The notes under the pieces: generated by a model
The model's database searches: none
The model's input: the letters and a program-made list of their open reading frames with translations, nothing else
What the model was told of the DNA's origin: nothing
Assembly (NCBI GenBank): GCA_019095985.1
Contig: CM032660.1
Span: 31,450,828 to 31,514,827 of the forward strand
Reading direction: 5' to 3'
DNA: 64,000 nt
Source: Streblospio benedicti
Lineage: Eukaryota; Annelida; Polychaeta; Spionida; Spionidae
Shown here: positions 11,241-22,621 of the stretch, in pieces
Layout: each line of letters starts with the position of its first letter
How positions within the stretch are numbered: the first letter of the stretch is position 1
Position numbers and translations under genes: made by a program

Positions 11241-12480
11241 TAAAATTTGCCAGATATATATCAAAATCGCCACCTTTCATTGCAGGGTTTTCACCCTGTC
11301 AGGATCCCTGATGTTTTGAATAAATGATGACTTCCAACGTAAAAATCGACACATTCATTTCTTGATATTAATCCACGTGCCCTTAAAAAAATAGGTATCT
11401 CTATATTTAAGCTACATATCATATCAGCCTTTAATAATAAATGAGACTAAAATTCCCACGGGGGAAGGGTTTTGATACCAGGAACAGGGGCTGGTATTAT
11501 TATGTTTAGATTTAGAAGTAAATAAACTTCCTGAATATTGTATGAAAGGATAATTGAAGGGATAGCTCAGCCTCTATTTTGTTTTTATATTTATAGTGTT
11601 TATTGTTGCCAAGATCCCCTGTAACTAATATATACGTATAAGTAGAGAATGGTATATGTTTTTTTTTCTAAAACAAAAGTGTCATGGAGTCCAAAATTAC
11701 GTACTCTACAAATCCTGCTCTGGAGACAAAAGTAATAGAGGTAAAATGGATTTATTTACTGATATGAGTAGCCAACTAGTCAGGTTATAAGTCCTGTGAA
11801 CGATAGCTTTTTATTTGAAGTAGTTTTTATTTCATGGTTGACTTTGCTGAGTGGGTATTATAAGACATATTTGCAGACGCGGTTTAGTTTTTTTTGACGT
11901 AGGTCCACATTAAGGCCATTTTTTCTACTTTCGCACAGGAGAAATTTAGTACAACAGGACTGAAATTGATCCCGAGACTCCAGCGAACATTTTGATATAT
12001 GTGATACATTTTTGCGAAGCGGGTTGATTAAACCCCCTAAATAAGGGCCCTTTGAAAGAAATCCTACTCGCCTAGTAACTAGACCCTAATATATATGTAG
12101 AACGTTTTTTTTACTGATTCATTTTTTTTTCATAAATATATTCTCTCTTCAAAGGATTTATGTTAGTCTGTTTCAATGCTAATTAAAACTACCATTGACA
12201 AAATCGCTGCATGAATTGTTGATCAAATTAGACATAATTATTATTGTTCTGCACTTACAGGACTTTGTGGATGTACAAACCTCATTTTGCCCTCTGGCTA
12301 ATAGCAAATTAGATAGATGTTCGGTGGAACAGGTTATTCTACCTGTTATGAATTAGTCTGACTGTGATATTCCGAAGATCACACAATTACTTGTTCTAGT
12401 ATGTTTGATGTTGCTGCTTTGTATTGTTTTGTTGTTGTTTTTTCTTACTTTTATAGTTTTTTTTCTTTCCGTTCTTCAAA
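11241..12480. other. Non-coding stretch upstream of the lectin gene
   Basis: No gene is seen. A diverged local duplication is visible: the ATTAAAGCTAAGATATCAG region (about 11157-11220) recurs in altered form at about 11400-11465. A pyrimidine-rich tract ending in TTTTATAG (about 12420-12458) could be a 3' splice site for the lectin gene's 5' untranslated region. That is inference. Confidence 0.35.
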
Positions 12481-12501
12481 AATATTTATCTTGGATGTGA
12501 G

Positions 12502-13530
12502 ATGGCTAGTATTAATAAATTTACTAACTCCAGGAGAATGTGGATTGCTAAGTGTACACTTTACATCATAACATTGTGTGTACTTACCGTAAGCAACATA
12601 CAGGCTGCGTATGCTGAATTCTGCCCAGAAACACGCCACACGATGCAATTAAGCAGTCAAGGACACTTATGTTACGAGTTAGTGACAAAAAAGGTGGCAT
12701 GGCGGGATGGAAACAGCTCTTGTGGGCTTTTAAATGGCACTCTTGTCATTTTAAACAGCCCATTTCAATTGGAATATCTTCAGTGGTGGCTTGATCAAAA
12801 ACACATATTGGAATCTTTGTGGATTATGGATGTACTATTTGAGGAAAAAACAAGATCTCTTGAAAACAATGAATTTTGTTATCAGATCTATCGTAATAAT
12901 ACACGGCAATGGAATATCAGAGGTATGGACTGTGATCACCCAAACTACTTTATTTGTCAGTATACATCTTTAAGAAGTTCACCAATAAACTCTGAAACGA
13001 AAATGATGAACATAGTACCGGGACTGTGTGCTGCAATCGTCTTAGTAGCTTTAATACTGGGTCTAATATGTGGTTTTTATTGTTATTATAAAAGAAAACG
13101 GAGAGCAGAGCATACTGAACAAGAATCCGTTTCAATGGATAATACACTGCCTACAAATATACTCAAAGACTCCGTCAGATCGACTGTCTCCGAAGACATG
13201 AAGGGTGCGACAGCTGTGAAACGGCAATTATGTTCCATTAGTGAGTTAGTGGAAGAAGGAGAAGACGATGATATATCCATAAACTACGACGATGTTTATG
13301 TAGAACCAAAGTGTGTGCAATACCGGCAATCACAAGATGCTGATGTCTTTCCTGCCGCTGACACCGCCGCCGCTTCTGTTATGAACGACAACCCCAGGTT
13401 ATTACCCAAACCACCAAAACCCGCGCACTGCATGCATGCCCAAGACTATGAAAATGTAGCATTTCACAGCTTTCATTTAGATATAAAACAAACACTGCAT
13501 TCAAAAAAACTAAAGGAGTCTAATGGCTAA
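12502..13530 (+). CDS. C-type-lectin-like single-pass membrane receptor
   Basis: A complete 342-residue protein in one exon. Residues about 13-38 form a signal peptide ending QAAYA. Residues 41-152 look like a C-type-lectin-like domain, with cysteines at 41, 57, 74, 126, 144 and 152 and the WW/W positions of the fold. The EPN/QPD-WND sugar-binding motifs are not evident, so calcium-dependent sugar binding is doubtful. Possible N-glycosylation sites are N71, N78 and N132. Residues 171-195 form a transmembrane helix followed by the stop-transfer KRKRR. The ~145-residue tail holds an acidic patch, Y262 and Y266 (YDDVYVEP), the proline motif LPKPPKP (301-307) and YENV at 316, a Grb2-SH2-type YxN site. 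This suggests a signalling receptor, perhaps in immunity or cell adhesion. The ligand is unknown. The ATG follows an in-frame pyrimidine-rich leader, and a poly(A) signal lies 620 bases past the stop. Confidence 0.85.
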   Translation: MASINKFTNSRRMWIAKCTLYIITLCVLTVSNIQAAYAEFCPETRHTMQLSSQGHLCYELVTKKVAWRDGNSSCGLLNGTLVILNSPFQLEYLQWWLDQKHILESLWIMDVLFEEKTRSLENNEFCYQIYRNNTRQWNIRGMDCDHPNYFICQYTSLRSSPINSETKMMNIVPGLCAAIVLVALILGLICGFYCYYKRKRRAEHTEQESVSMDNTLPTNILKDSVRSTVSEDMKGATAVKRQLCSISELVEEGEDDDISINYDDVYVEPKCVQYRQSQDADVFPAADTAAASVMNDNPRLLPKPPKPAHCMHAQDYENVAFHSFHLDIKQTLHSKKLKESNG

Positions 13531-13719
13531 GACCACATCTATTAAAATATACTTCGTGGAATGTAAAACTAAAAAAGCTAGTCTAAAATGTTCATGCATG
13601 GAGGTGGTGTTTTTCTATTGTCTGCTGTGGTTTGCTATATTAGACACTAACCCCAAACAGTGTGTGAAACGTAGATTATTTTGACCGACAGGTATATTTT
13701 TTGGCCTACATTTGATATA

Positions 13720-13745
13720 CAGGTTGATATCTAGATATCAACCTG
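13720..13745. repeat. Perfect 26-bp palindrome in the lectin 3' untranslated region
   Basis: The half-site CAGGTTGATATCT is followed immediately by its exact complement. CAGGTTGATAT recurs nearby at about 13758 and 13782. In RNA it would form a hairpin in the 3' untranslated region. Any regulatory role is speculative. Confidence 0.7.
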
Positions 13746-14151
13746 CTATACAGGTTGATATTTGTGGCCTATATTTGATATACAGGTTGATGTTTTGATG
13801 CATGCACAGACGCATTTAGAACGACAGAGTTGAAGGTTCAGACACTACGTTCAAACCACACACGGACGTGTAAGCCGGACAGAGACTTACAATAGGTTCA
13901 CATTTTCAGGTTGTATATATACCCACCTACTAGCAATGACAGAAAATGTGTGTGTTTATGCAAATGTAGGTCATAATGTACACAAGCACCACACCGTTTT
14001 CAACATGAACTGATCCTAAAATGAGACAGTACTTGAACCATATGGATTAAAGTTCGTCGCCAAGCATCTGTAACTTATAATTCATGGAGATCATGATAGT
14101 GTGGTGAATCCCCTTTTATATGTGTGCAGTGTGTGCGTACCTGTAGGAGTA

Positions 14152-14157
14152 AATAAA
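14152..14157 (+). other. Poly(A) signal AATAAA of the lectin gene
   Basis: AATAAA occurs about 620 bases after the lectin stop codon, followed by a TTGTACTTGTTGTATT stretch that could serve as the downstream element. It is the first canonical signal after the coding region. Confidence 0.55.
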
Positions 14158-14404
14158 GAGATCAATACAAATTGTACTTGTTGTATTATTCACAACAGCC
14201 ATTCGTAATACAAGGACTGTCATGACTCATTAAAAAGTCCTGTTCTATTTATAATCAAAGAAAATAATGTCTTTGGCGGTGATCTTTTCTGGGTTTGTTC
14301 CAGTAGTGGCAGTACATCCTGTGCGAACACCCTCGGCTCTCAACCTGTACATCTGCGGGGATGCCAACTTTCTGAAGTCTGCTAGCAATCGTTGTCATTG
14401 GAGC

Positions 14405-15060
14405 TTTATTCCGACCTGGAACTTGTGCAGGGCTTCCTTTGTTGCTGGGTCTCCACTGAGACCTGGAACTTGTGCAAGGCTTACTTTGTCGCTGGGTCTC
14501 CACTGAGACCTGGGAATTGCGCAAGGCTTGTTTTGTCGCTGGGTCTCCACGGAGACCTGCAACTTGTGCAGGGCTTGCTTTGCCGTTGGGTCACCACTGA
14601 GACCTGGGACTTTTCAGGGCTTGCTTTGTCACTGGGTATCCACTGACACCTGGAACTTGTCCCGGGCTTGCTTTGTCGCTGGGTCTCCACGGAGACCTGG
14701 GACTTGCTCAGGGCTTGCTTTGTTGCTGGGTCTCCACTGAGACCTAGCACTTGTGCAAGGCTTGCTTTGTCGCTGGGTCTCCACTGAGACCTGGAACTTG
14801 TGCAGGGCTTGCTTGCCGTTGGGTCTCCACTGAGAGCTGGGACTTGTGCAGGGCTTGCATTGTTGCTGGGTCTCCCCTGAGACCTGGGACTTGTGCAGGG
14901 CTTACTTTGTGGCTGGGTCTCCACTGAGACCTGGACATTGTGCTGGGCTTGCTTTGTGGCTGGGTCTCCACTGGGACCTGGAACTGGTGCGGGGCTTGCT
15001 TTGCCGTTGGGTCTCCACTGAGACCTGGAACTTGTGCAGGGCTTGCTTTGTCGCTGAGTC
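14405..15060 (+). repeat. 47-bp minisatellite, about 14 units
   Basis: A 47-bp unit containing GGGTCTCCACTGAGACCTGG and TTGTGCAGGGCTTGCTTTGT repeats head to tail. Starts measured at 14451, 14498, 14545 and 14592 give a 47-base period. Each unit holds a small inverted repeat, GGTCTC...GAGACC. The period is not a multiple of three, so the open frames on both strands are by-products. Confidence 0.9.
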
Positions 15061-15300
15061 GTTGCTCAGTCTTTGCTTCTTACTTCTCCTGGGGCTGATA
15101 AACCTTCGCCCAGGCTGAGGCTTACAAACTTTTGCTCAGTGTCTTCTTCTTGATTTTCCCGAGGCTTACAAACCTTAGCTCGGGCTGGGGCTTACAAACC
15201 ATTGCTCAGACCTTGCTTCTTAATATTCCTGGGCTTACAAACCCTTGCTCGTAGTCTACTGGGGCTTACAAACCTTTGCCCAGCAGGAGAGGCTGAGGTG
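15061..15300 (+). repeat. Degenerate repeat GGGCTTACAAACCTTTGCTC
   Basis: Five or six diverged units, each with GGCTTACAAACC and TTGCTCAG, follow directly on the minisatellite. Spacing is irregular (about 40-60 bases). It is probably an older or related array. Confidence 0.7.
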
Positions 15301-15359
15301 TGTGAGTGTGTAAAGACACACTCTACCTGAGCCCTCATTAATAGTTTGGAGGGGGCATA

Positions 15360-15830
15360 GTCGGCCATATTTGGCCGACTATGCCCGGCGTAAGATCTGG
15401 CGGGAGCTATAGTCGGAATCCATCATCCACCTGTCACTTTTGACAGGTGGGTGATGGATGACTACCGACTATCCCCGGCCCAAGCGAACGGCAGGGCGAG
15501 AGTCTGGCGACCACCGGGGGCGGCACTGACGCTAGCGAGCGCTATAGTCGGAATTCATAAATCGTGTCACTTGTCACTTTTTGACAGGTAGACGATGGAT
15601 GACTGGCGAGCGCTGGAGCGAGCGGTGGGGCGACCGTTGGGCGAGCGAGTGCGGCACTGATGCTGGCGAGCGCTATAGTCGGAATCCATAAATCGTGTCA
15701 CCTGTCACTTTTGACAGGTAGATGATGGATGACTACCGACTATCCCCGGCTCAAAGGAGCGGTGGGACGAGCGTCGGCCGAGCGAGCGCGGCACTGACGT
15801 AAAGCGGCAAAGGAATGCTGGGTCGGCGTA
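15360..15830. repeat. GC-rich hairpin repeats, three units
   Basis: Three units at about 15411-15478, 15541-15606 and 15673-15743 each contain CACCTGTCACTTTTGACAGG inside a longer palindrome (ATAGTCGGAATCCAT ... ATGGATGACTACCGACTAT). They are joined by GC-rich GAGCGAGCGGTGGGG-type spacers. The composition differs sharply from the AT-rich surroundings. Unit length is about 130 bases. Each unit could extrude a hairpin. Confidence 0.8.
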
Positions 15831-18180
15831 GCCGGCAGATGCTTAGCGTAGATGAAAAAATCTGGATATCCAACCGATTTTTATCAGCTGGGCATAAGTT
15901 CCCAGTGCGCCGGAACCAGTGAGATGCGGCTTTAACTATGACCAGGTGAGCAACATTGTCCCATTTGCGTGAATAATTTGTACCGATTCGCTCCTGTCAA
16001 AGTGGGATTTCAGCAGGTGAAAAAAAGTACACGTCCCATGCCCAATGAGAATGAAAATCGAAGAAGCAGTACAAAGCAGGTATTCGGCAGAATGGAAAAA
16101 GGTCGTTGATGAAGAGTACAGTTCGCTAATGGAAAATGACACTTGGGAACTTGTTAACTTACCAGATGGTGTTGAACCCATTGATTGTAAATGGGTGTTC
16201 AAAGTGAAATACAACGAACTAGGAAATGTTCAGAAATTCAAAGCTAGACTAGTTGCTAAAGGTTTTAAACAACAGCATGGTGTCGATTGTTTGGAAACCT
16301 TTTCTCCCGTTGTTAGGTTCTCATCGATTAGAGCTCTGCTAGCAACAGCAGCTGTTCAAAATAAATTAATTCATCAAATGGATGTTGTTACTGCCTTCTT
16401 AAATGGTGAACTAGAAGAATGTGTGTATATGACTCAACCTGAAGGCTATGTTGTTGAGGGAAAGGAAAATATGGTTTGCAAATTGAATAAATCACTTTAC
16501 GGGTTAAAGCAAGCACCAAGATGCTGGAATAGCAAACTTCATAGCTTTCTTATTGAGTTAGGTTTCAAACAAAGTGAATCTGATCCATGTGTTTATGTAA
16601 ATCAAGGAAATATTATTGCTGTTTATGTTGATGATTTAATTTTGTTAACAGACTCGATGGATGATATGAATAACTTAAAACATGAAATGTTTAATGTTTT
16701 TAAAATGAAGGATCTTGCTGAAATAAGTTACTTTCTAGGGATCTCTGTTAAATGTGAGAAAGAGCGAGTAGTGAAACTAAATCAAAGTTTGTATATATCT
16801 GAACTGTTATGTAAATTTAACATGAGTGATGCAAATACAGTTGCTACCCCCAGTGATCCTAATGTAAAACTTGTCAAAGATGATGGTAGTAAACCCGTAG
16901 ATAAGTTACTTTATCAATCTATGGTTGGTGGACTGTTATATGTTGCTCTTGGTACAAGACCAGATATTGCATATGCAGTGGGAGCTGTTAGTAAGTTTAA
17001 CTCATGCCCTACACAAACTCATCTTACTGCTGTAAAGAGGATTTTGAGATATCTCAAAGGTACTATGAATTTGAATCTTATGTATAGTGGTGACAACACT
17101 AAACCAATGCACTGTTATAGTGATTCAGACTGGGCTGGTGATCATGATGATCGTCATTCAACGAGTGGTTATATGTTGGTTATCGCTGGTGCCCCTATCA
17201 CTTGGTGTAGTAAAAAACAAAAGGTTGTTGCTCTTTCAACGGCTGAGGCAATAGTTCTCCAACAAGATCTTTTTAAACTTCAAAATTGGGCAGTAAAATG
17301 GCAGATGTCTTTTAACATAAAAAAATGTAAATTCCTACGTATCACCAGGCGAACTAAAAATAAGATAAATTATAACTGCGTAATGTCCACCCCGATTCCG
17401 CAGGAAAATGTAAATGTCTCACCGCAAGTACTCCAAGTTGCCCGGGACACCTTATCCATAAATTCAAACTCATTCACTCCATTAGAAGAAATTGAATCTG
17501 ATAGGTACCTAGGCGTAATCCTAGACAATAAACTCTCTTTCAATAGTCACATAGATGAAATCACTAAAAAAAGCCACCAACCTTCTAAATTTATGTCGAA
17601 GAAACCTCCACATGTGCTCCCAAGATAGTAAGGAAATAGCTTACAACAGTTTAGTTCGACCTCATCTAGAATATGCCTCAGCAGCTTGGAATCCCCATAC
17701 TCAAAGAAATATACCTAAAATAGAATCAGTACAACGCAGGGCAGCCCGTTTCATATTAAAAAATTACACTTATGGCACCGACGCACAACTAACACACCAG
17801 ATCAATACACAGTTAAAATGGCTCTCCCTCCAACACAGACGTACCCTCACCGACCTCTCTCTTTTCTATAAAATCAAAAATAAACTTGTTAATATATCCT
17901 TTCCTCCCACAGTTCTACCATCGTTTAGAAATAACATTTACTTCCAACAAATACAATCACTTCACTCTGATGCCCATAAATATCACTTTTCCACTAGAAC
18001 AATAAGAATTTGGAACCTGTTACCTCCTCATATAGTAACAATAGATAATTTAGACTCCTTCAAAAATGAAACAAAACTCTGGATCACCCCACTGAAATGG
18101 ACGAAATTAAGAGAAACCTGGACACATGTTTAAAATTCAAAAGCCTTGTTTTTAACTCACAGCACATGTCTTTTATCTTG

Positions 18181-21100
18181 ACTTCATACTTAGTATCATT
18201 GGGACATACCTACCTCCTGATAATTCAATCTATGGCAGAGACTCTACTCAGTCTACTGCCTTTTTTGCTCATTTAATTTCCCTCATTTATTCAACAATGA
18301 ACAGTGATGTGACTATTATTTGTGGGGATTTAAATGCTAGAATATCTGATCTATTGGACTATATTCCTAATGTTGATGATTTATCTGAAAGAAAATGTCT
18401 AGACAAAATTAAAAATAATCATGGTGAATCTTTAATTGAATTTTCAAAAGATACAAAGATGTGTGTTTTGAATGGTAGAATAAGTCCTAACTTAGATGAT
18501 TTTACATGTATCTCTAGCAAAGGCAAATCTGTTGTTGATTATTTTCTAACCCCTCATGACTGTGTTAAATATTGTAAAAGTCTAAGTGTCTTGAGAGTCA
18601 AAGACCTTATTGACAACATTGGTATTCAAGGCTTGATATCCAGTAAGTGCAAGCCACCTGATCATTCAGTAGTCACACTTGAATTAATCTATAGTCTCAG
18701 CACTGCTGACAGATTAACCCAGAAACAAGGTACATGTAGTGAACATGAAAATACTTCTTCCAGGAGAAAAATGTATTGTTTTGACAAAAAACCTGATATG
18801 TTTATGAAAAATGAAAGCTGGAGGTTGGCAATTGTTGATATAGTGAATAGTCAACTTGAACATATTAAATCACAACAAGGAATCGATGCATTTTACTCAC
18901 ATTTTTGCTCACTTTTAACGAATGAACTTGATGACTATTTACTTATGAAAGATGTTAAGAAAAGAACTAAGAAAAAATGTCGCATATATAAACCATTTTG
19001 GAACGATGACCTGACTAACTTGTGGAAAATTATGTGTCAAAAAGAAAGATTATTTGTTAAATTTAATGGTAGCAAAAAAGAAAAAACAATCCTTCATCAT
19101 GAGTATAAGAGTGCCATACGATTATTTGATAAAAAATTACGTCAGTATGAAAGAATGTATAACTATAATAAAGGTGCAGAATTAGAATCATGCTCAACTA
19201 AGGACCCAAATGAGTTTTGGAAATATATCTCAAAATTAGGGCCAAAGAAAAATAATAGTATTCCAATGAAAATAAGAGAAGGTGATGATTTCATTGTAAA
19301 TGAAAATGAGGTTTTACATAGGTGGAAAGATGATTTTTGTTCTTTATACAATGCCCCTAACAATCTTGGTTTTGATGATGCTTTTCAAAATGAAATATTA
19401 CGTCAGAAAGATGAAATTGAATCAAACCTTAATGAAACAAATGACTATGTTAACGAACCTATTTCATACAATGAAGTCAGAAATGCAGTTAAAAAGTTGA
19501 AAAATAAAAAAGCTGTAGGTATAGATTTCCTTCCAAATGAAGTTCTTAAATGTGATGATGTTATTCTTAGTATGTTTTATATGTTCAAATTATTTTTTCA
19601 ACATGGCATGATACCCAGTATCTGGCTCCGATCCATTGTGAATCCTATTCCAAAGGGTGGTAAAAAAGACCCTTATTTACCACTTAATTACCGAGGTATT
19701 AGCTTATTAAGTTGTGTTTATAAAGTTTATACATCAATTCTAAATCACCGAATCATGAGTTATTGTGAAATGCTAGATATATTTGTTGATGAGCAGAATG
19801 GTTTCCGTCAAGGTCGCTCATGTGAAGACCACATATTTTCATTAACAAGTATTCTCAATAATAGACTCATAGAAATGAAAGATACATTTGCTGCTTTTAT
19901 TGACTTAGAAAAAGCATTTGATTGGATTGACAGGGATATGCTTTTTTATCGTTTATTACAATATAACATTGATGGCAAAATGTATAAAGCTATTAAAAGT
20001 ATCTATAATGACTGTTATACATGCCTACGCATTAATAATCACTATACGGAATGGTTTCCTGTTACAACTGGTGTGAAACAGGGTGATAATATTTCACCAA
20101 CATTATTCTCTCTGTACATAAATGAGTTAGCCAAAGAAATAAACTCCTTAAATCTTGGAGTAAAACTTGATAATGTCAACGTTTCAATACTTTTGTATGC
20201 AGATGATATGGTCTTGATGGCGAATAATGAAAAAGATCTTCAACATATGTTAAATGCTATGCAAAAATGGTGTAAGAAATGGCGTCTTAAAGTAAATTCT
20301 TCAAAAAGTAATATTGTCCACTTTAGGCCATTAAGATTCAATCTTTATTTCCGAAAGGGCCGATGGCCGTACAGGAAAGCTCCCCCCCGTCCAAGTTTCC
20401 TTTTATGTATGATGATTGCAAACTTGAAATGGTGTCAAATTACAAATATCTTGGCGTGATTTTAGATGAACATCTTAATTTTGACTTATGTTCAAAAACG
20501 CTGGCTGACTCGGGGGGCAGAGCATTAAGTGCAATTATATCAAAATTAAAATTGTCCAAAAACGTTGGATTTAAGACATTTACCAAACTGTACGAATCAT
20601 GTGTGGTTCCCGTAACTGATTATGGAAGTGGTGTTTGGGGAAAATTTAACGTTTCACATTCTGATGCTATACAAAACAGAGCCATTAGATACTTTCTTGG
20701 TGTGCACAAGTTTACTCCCATTCCAGCAATACATTCTGAAATGGGGTGGTTAAGTCCCAAATACAGGAAATACTTAAATATGCTACGACTTTGGAATAGG
20801 ATTCAAAAGATGAAAAATTACAGATTAACTAAACGATTATTTTTTATGGATTTCAATAGACAAAAGCGAAATTGGTCTGAACAAATGAAATATTTTTGAC
20901 TTTTTAGATATGTCTCACATTTTTAAAGAATGGAAACAATGTGATTTGATATTATGCAATGAAAAACTTAATGATATATTTGAAAAGGATTGTATGAGAA
21001 ATGTTGAAACCAAACCTAAACTTCGAACATTTAAACTTTTTAAAACTGATTGTAAAACAAGTGATTATGTCAAAGGCTGTTTAAATAAATGTCAATGCTC

Positions 21101-21577
21101 ATTATCAGCTAAATTTAGATGTGGAATTTTACAGCTAAAAATTGAGACAGGTCGTTTTGAAAATATTGAATTAGAACAACGTCTGTGTATCTTCTGTGAA
21201 AGAAATGAAATTGAAAACGAAGTTCATTTCCTTATAAATTGTGATTTGTATAAGGACCCCCGTACTGTACTGTTTTCAAAAACATTAGATATTGTTAATA
21301 GTTTTAATGATCAAGAAATGTTTAAATATCTTATGACAAATTGTCAATATTATGTAGCTAAATGCATAGATAATGCATGGAATATGAGAAAGGACAAACT
21401 GTATAACTAACAATTGTAAATTTTATTTTTTATTGCACACTTAGTATAAGATATGATTTAAACTGACTTATAAGCTATTTTTGGCTGGGTGATATTACTA
21501 ATGTATTTAAATATAAGCAGAATATGTATATCACATGTCAGTATAATAAATGATTATTTGACTTTGACTTGTACATA
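18181..21577 (+). mobile_element. LINE B (I/Nimb- or Tx1-like), nested inside LINE A
   Basis: It starts inside the APE endonuclease (GTYLPPDNSIYGRDS, then IICGDLNARI, VVDYFL and PDHSVV). The reverse transcriptase follows: NGFRQGRSCEDHIF, FIDLEKAFDWID, GVKQGDNISPTLFSLYIN and the catalytic LLYADDMVLMA. A C-terminal zinc knuckle (LCIFCERNEIENEVHFLINC) lies at about 21187-21246. The reading frame is open from 18181 to about 20340, is broken by a short foreign insert (20341-20385) and shifts once more near 20898. The 3' end is ATTATTTGACTTTGACTTG. TTTTATCTTG just before it and TTTTATCCTTG just after it look like a target duplication. Confidence 0.85.
20341..20385 (-). mobile_element. ~45-bp LINE 3'-tail micro-insertion in LINE B
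   Basis: CTTTATTTCCGAAAGGGCC and GGCCGTACAGGAAA match 62658-62694 almost exactly. Read on the minus strand this is a LINE 3' end (TTTCCTGTACGGCC ... GGAAATAAAGATTGAA). It interrupts the LINE B reading frame between HFRP and KFPFMYDDCKLE. An extremely 5'-truncated retroposition is the simplest reading. Confidence 0.65.
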
Positions 21578-21663
21578 ATATTTTATCCTTGCACAGTATG
21601 GCACACAAAACAATACACGGCCCGGTACGCTTTCGGGCATTTTGGGTTTCACAATTGAAGATT

Positions 21664-22149
21664 GAAGAGGCCGAATATGTTGCTCTCAGTGAGGCCTTTA
21701 AAGAAGTAATGTGGATGAGAAAATTGTTATCAGATATTGATTGTAATGATTTAGAGCCAACATATGTTATGGAAGATAATCAATCTGCTATTGCGATGGT
21801 AAAAAATCCTGTATATCATTCCAGAACAAAACACATTGACATACGCTACCACTATATAAGAGAGTTGTATTAAAGTGGAAGCATCAAGATGCTGTATTGT
21901 CCAAGCGATAATATGTTGGCAGACATATTAACTAAACCAATTTCTCGTTTTCAGTTTGAAAAATTGCGCAGTTTAATATCACTCAAGACACATTGAAAAT
22001 TGGCACATTATGTCTGCAATCATCATTTAGTGGATGTGTTAAAAATATTGTTTGTTAATTTGTATCTACAATCATCATTAAGTGGGAGTGTTAAATATAT
22101 TGTGTAATGACGATTGATTTTCTGTATCGTAACAACCTGTGTATTGTTT
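21664..22149 (+). mobile_element. Copia RNase H end and start of 3' LTR (fossil)
   Basis: EAEYVALSEAFKEVMWMRKL, EDNQSAIAMV and HSRTKHIDIRYHYI are the copia RNase H C-terminal motifs. A further frame gives the DNMLADILTKPI ending. A purine tract, AGTGGGAG, precedes TGTTAAATAT at about 22089, the likely start of the LTR. About 60 bases later the LTR is cut by the unit at 22150. This part of the broken copia fossil belongs with 16045-17250. Confidence 0.8.
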
Positions 22150-22621
22150 AGGTCTCAGACCACTAAACAAATGCTCAATTGTAAGATCTATTAACAATGT
22201 AATAACCAGCCCCCTCTACCCTGCTTAACTTTGAGTGTTGGCCAATAATCTTATTTTTCTTCAACAGAGTATTTCATTTCCAGTTGCTGAGGAGAAAATT
22301 CATATGGGCATAACCACCTTCCCAAAGCTGTGGCAGCCATAGAACAGACCTACCCCTTGAAATCCTCTGTAGTTTAGCACTATTCTATTTGATACATGGC
22401 CGTCTTATAACTGACCATGTGCACTAACAATTCAAAAATATTTAAACAAAATAACTGGTTTGACACCTATTGGGTATAAGCTTAATTTGTTTACCATATC
22501 TATTATCAGTAAATAATCGGAACCACGCCTACTTACTAGTTATAGCAACAAGCCACAGCACCCAAGTGTTCGGACCGATTTTTTTTTGCTCATTTTGTAT
22601 TGATTTGGTGGTCTGAGACCT
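22150..22621 (+). repeat. TIR unit A, copy 1 (472 bp)
   Basis: It begins AGGTCTCAGACCACTAAAC and ends TTTGGTGGTCTGAGACCT, so its ends are ~18-bp inverted repeats. It is non-coding and inserted into the copia LTR. Almost identical to the copy at 23467-23939. The structure is that of a miniature inverted-repeat transposon related to the core element at 25.4-28.7 kb. Confidence 0.85.

Larger units (their letters stand above)
17251..21663 (+). mobile_element. LINE A (CR1/L2-like), 5'-truncated, inserted in copia
   Basis: It begins mid-RT with FNIKKCKFLRI and YLGVILDNKLSFNSHI, and continues to LVRPHLEYASAAWNPH and a C-terminal RIWNLLPPH motif, the CR1/L2-type RT thumb and tail. A +1 frameshift lies near an A run at about 17565-17575. 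The coding part ends near 18133. After LINE B the element resumes at about 21579 and ends in an ATTGAAGATTGAAG tail at 21663. Copia sequence picks up exactly at the shared GAGGC, so the target duplication is only about 4-5 bases. Confidence 0.75.
16045..22149 (+). mobile_element. Ty1/copia LTR retrotransposon fossil, split by LINE insertions
   Basis: From 16045 to 17250 the plus strand encodes the copia reverse transcriptase start (WVFKVKYNELGNVQKFKARL, then QMDVVTAFLNGEL), the catalytic box YVDDLIL and the beginning of RNase H (WAGDHDDRHSTSGY, VVALSTAEA). Integrase and Gag lie outside the recognisable part. RNase H resumes at 21664, after the nested LINEs. It is a broken copy whose 3' LTR is cut by another element. 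The LINE insertion and the lack of a paired LTR suggest moderate age. Confidence 0.9.

Noticed and set aside
14255-15118. Several open frames on both strands (for example 147 codons on the minus strand) encoding repeated serine/glutamine-rich peptides
   Set aside because: They are translations of a 47-bp minisatellite whose period is not a multiple of three; all frames are open by repetition alone.
18297-18700. LINE B endonuclease segment as a possible host AP endonuclease
   Set aside because: It is continuous with a LINE reverse transcriptase and has the LINE-type endonuclease motifs.
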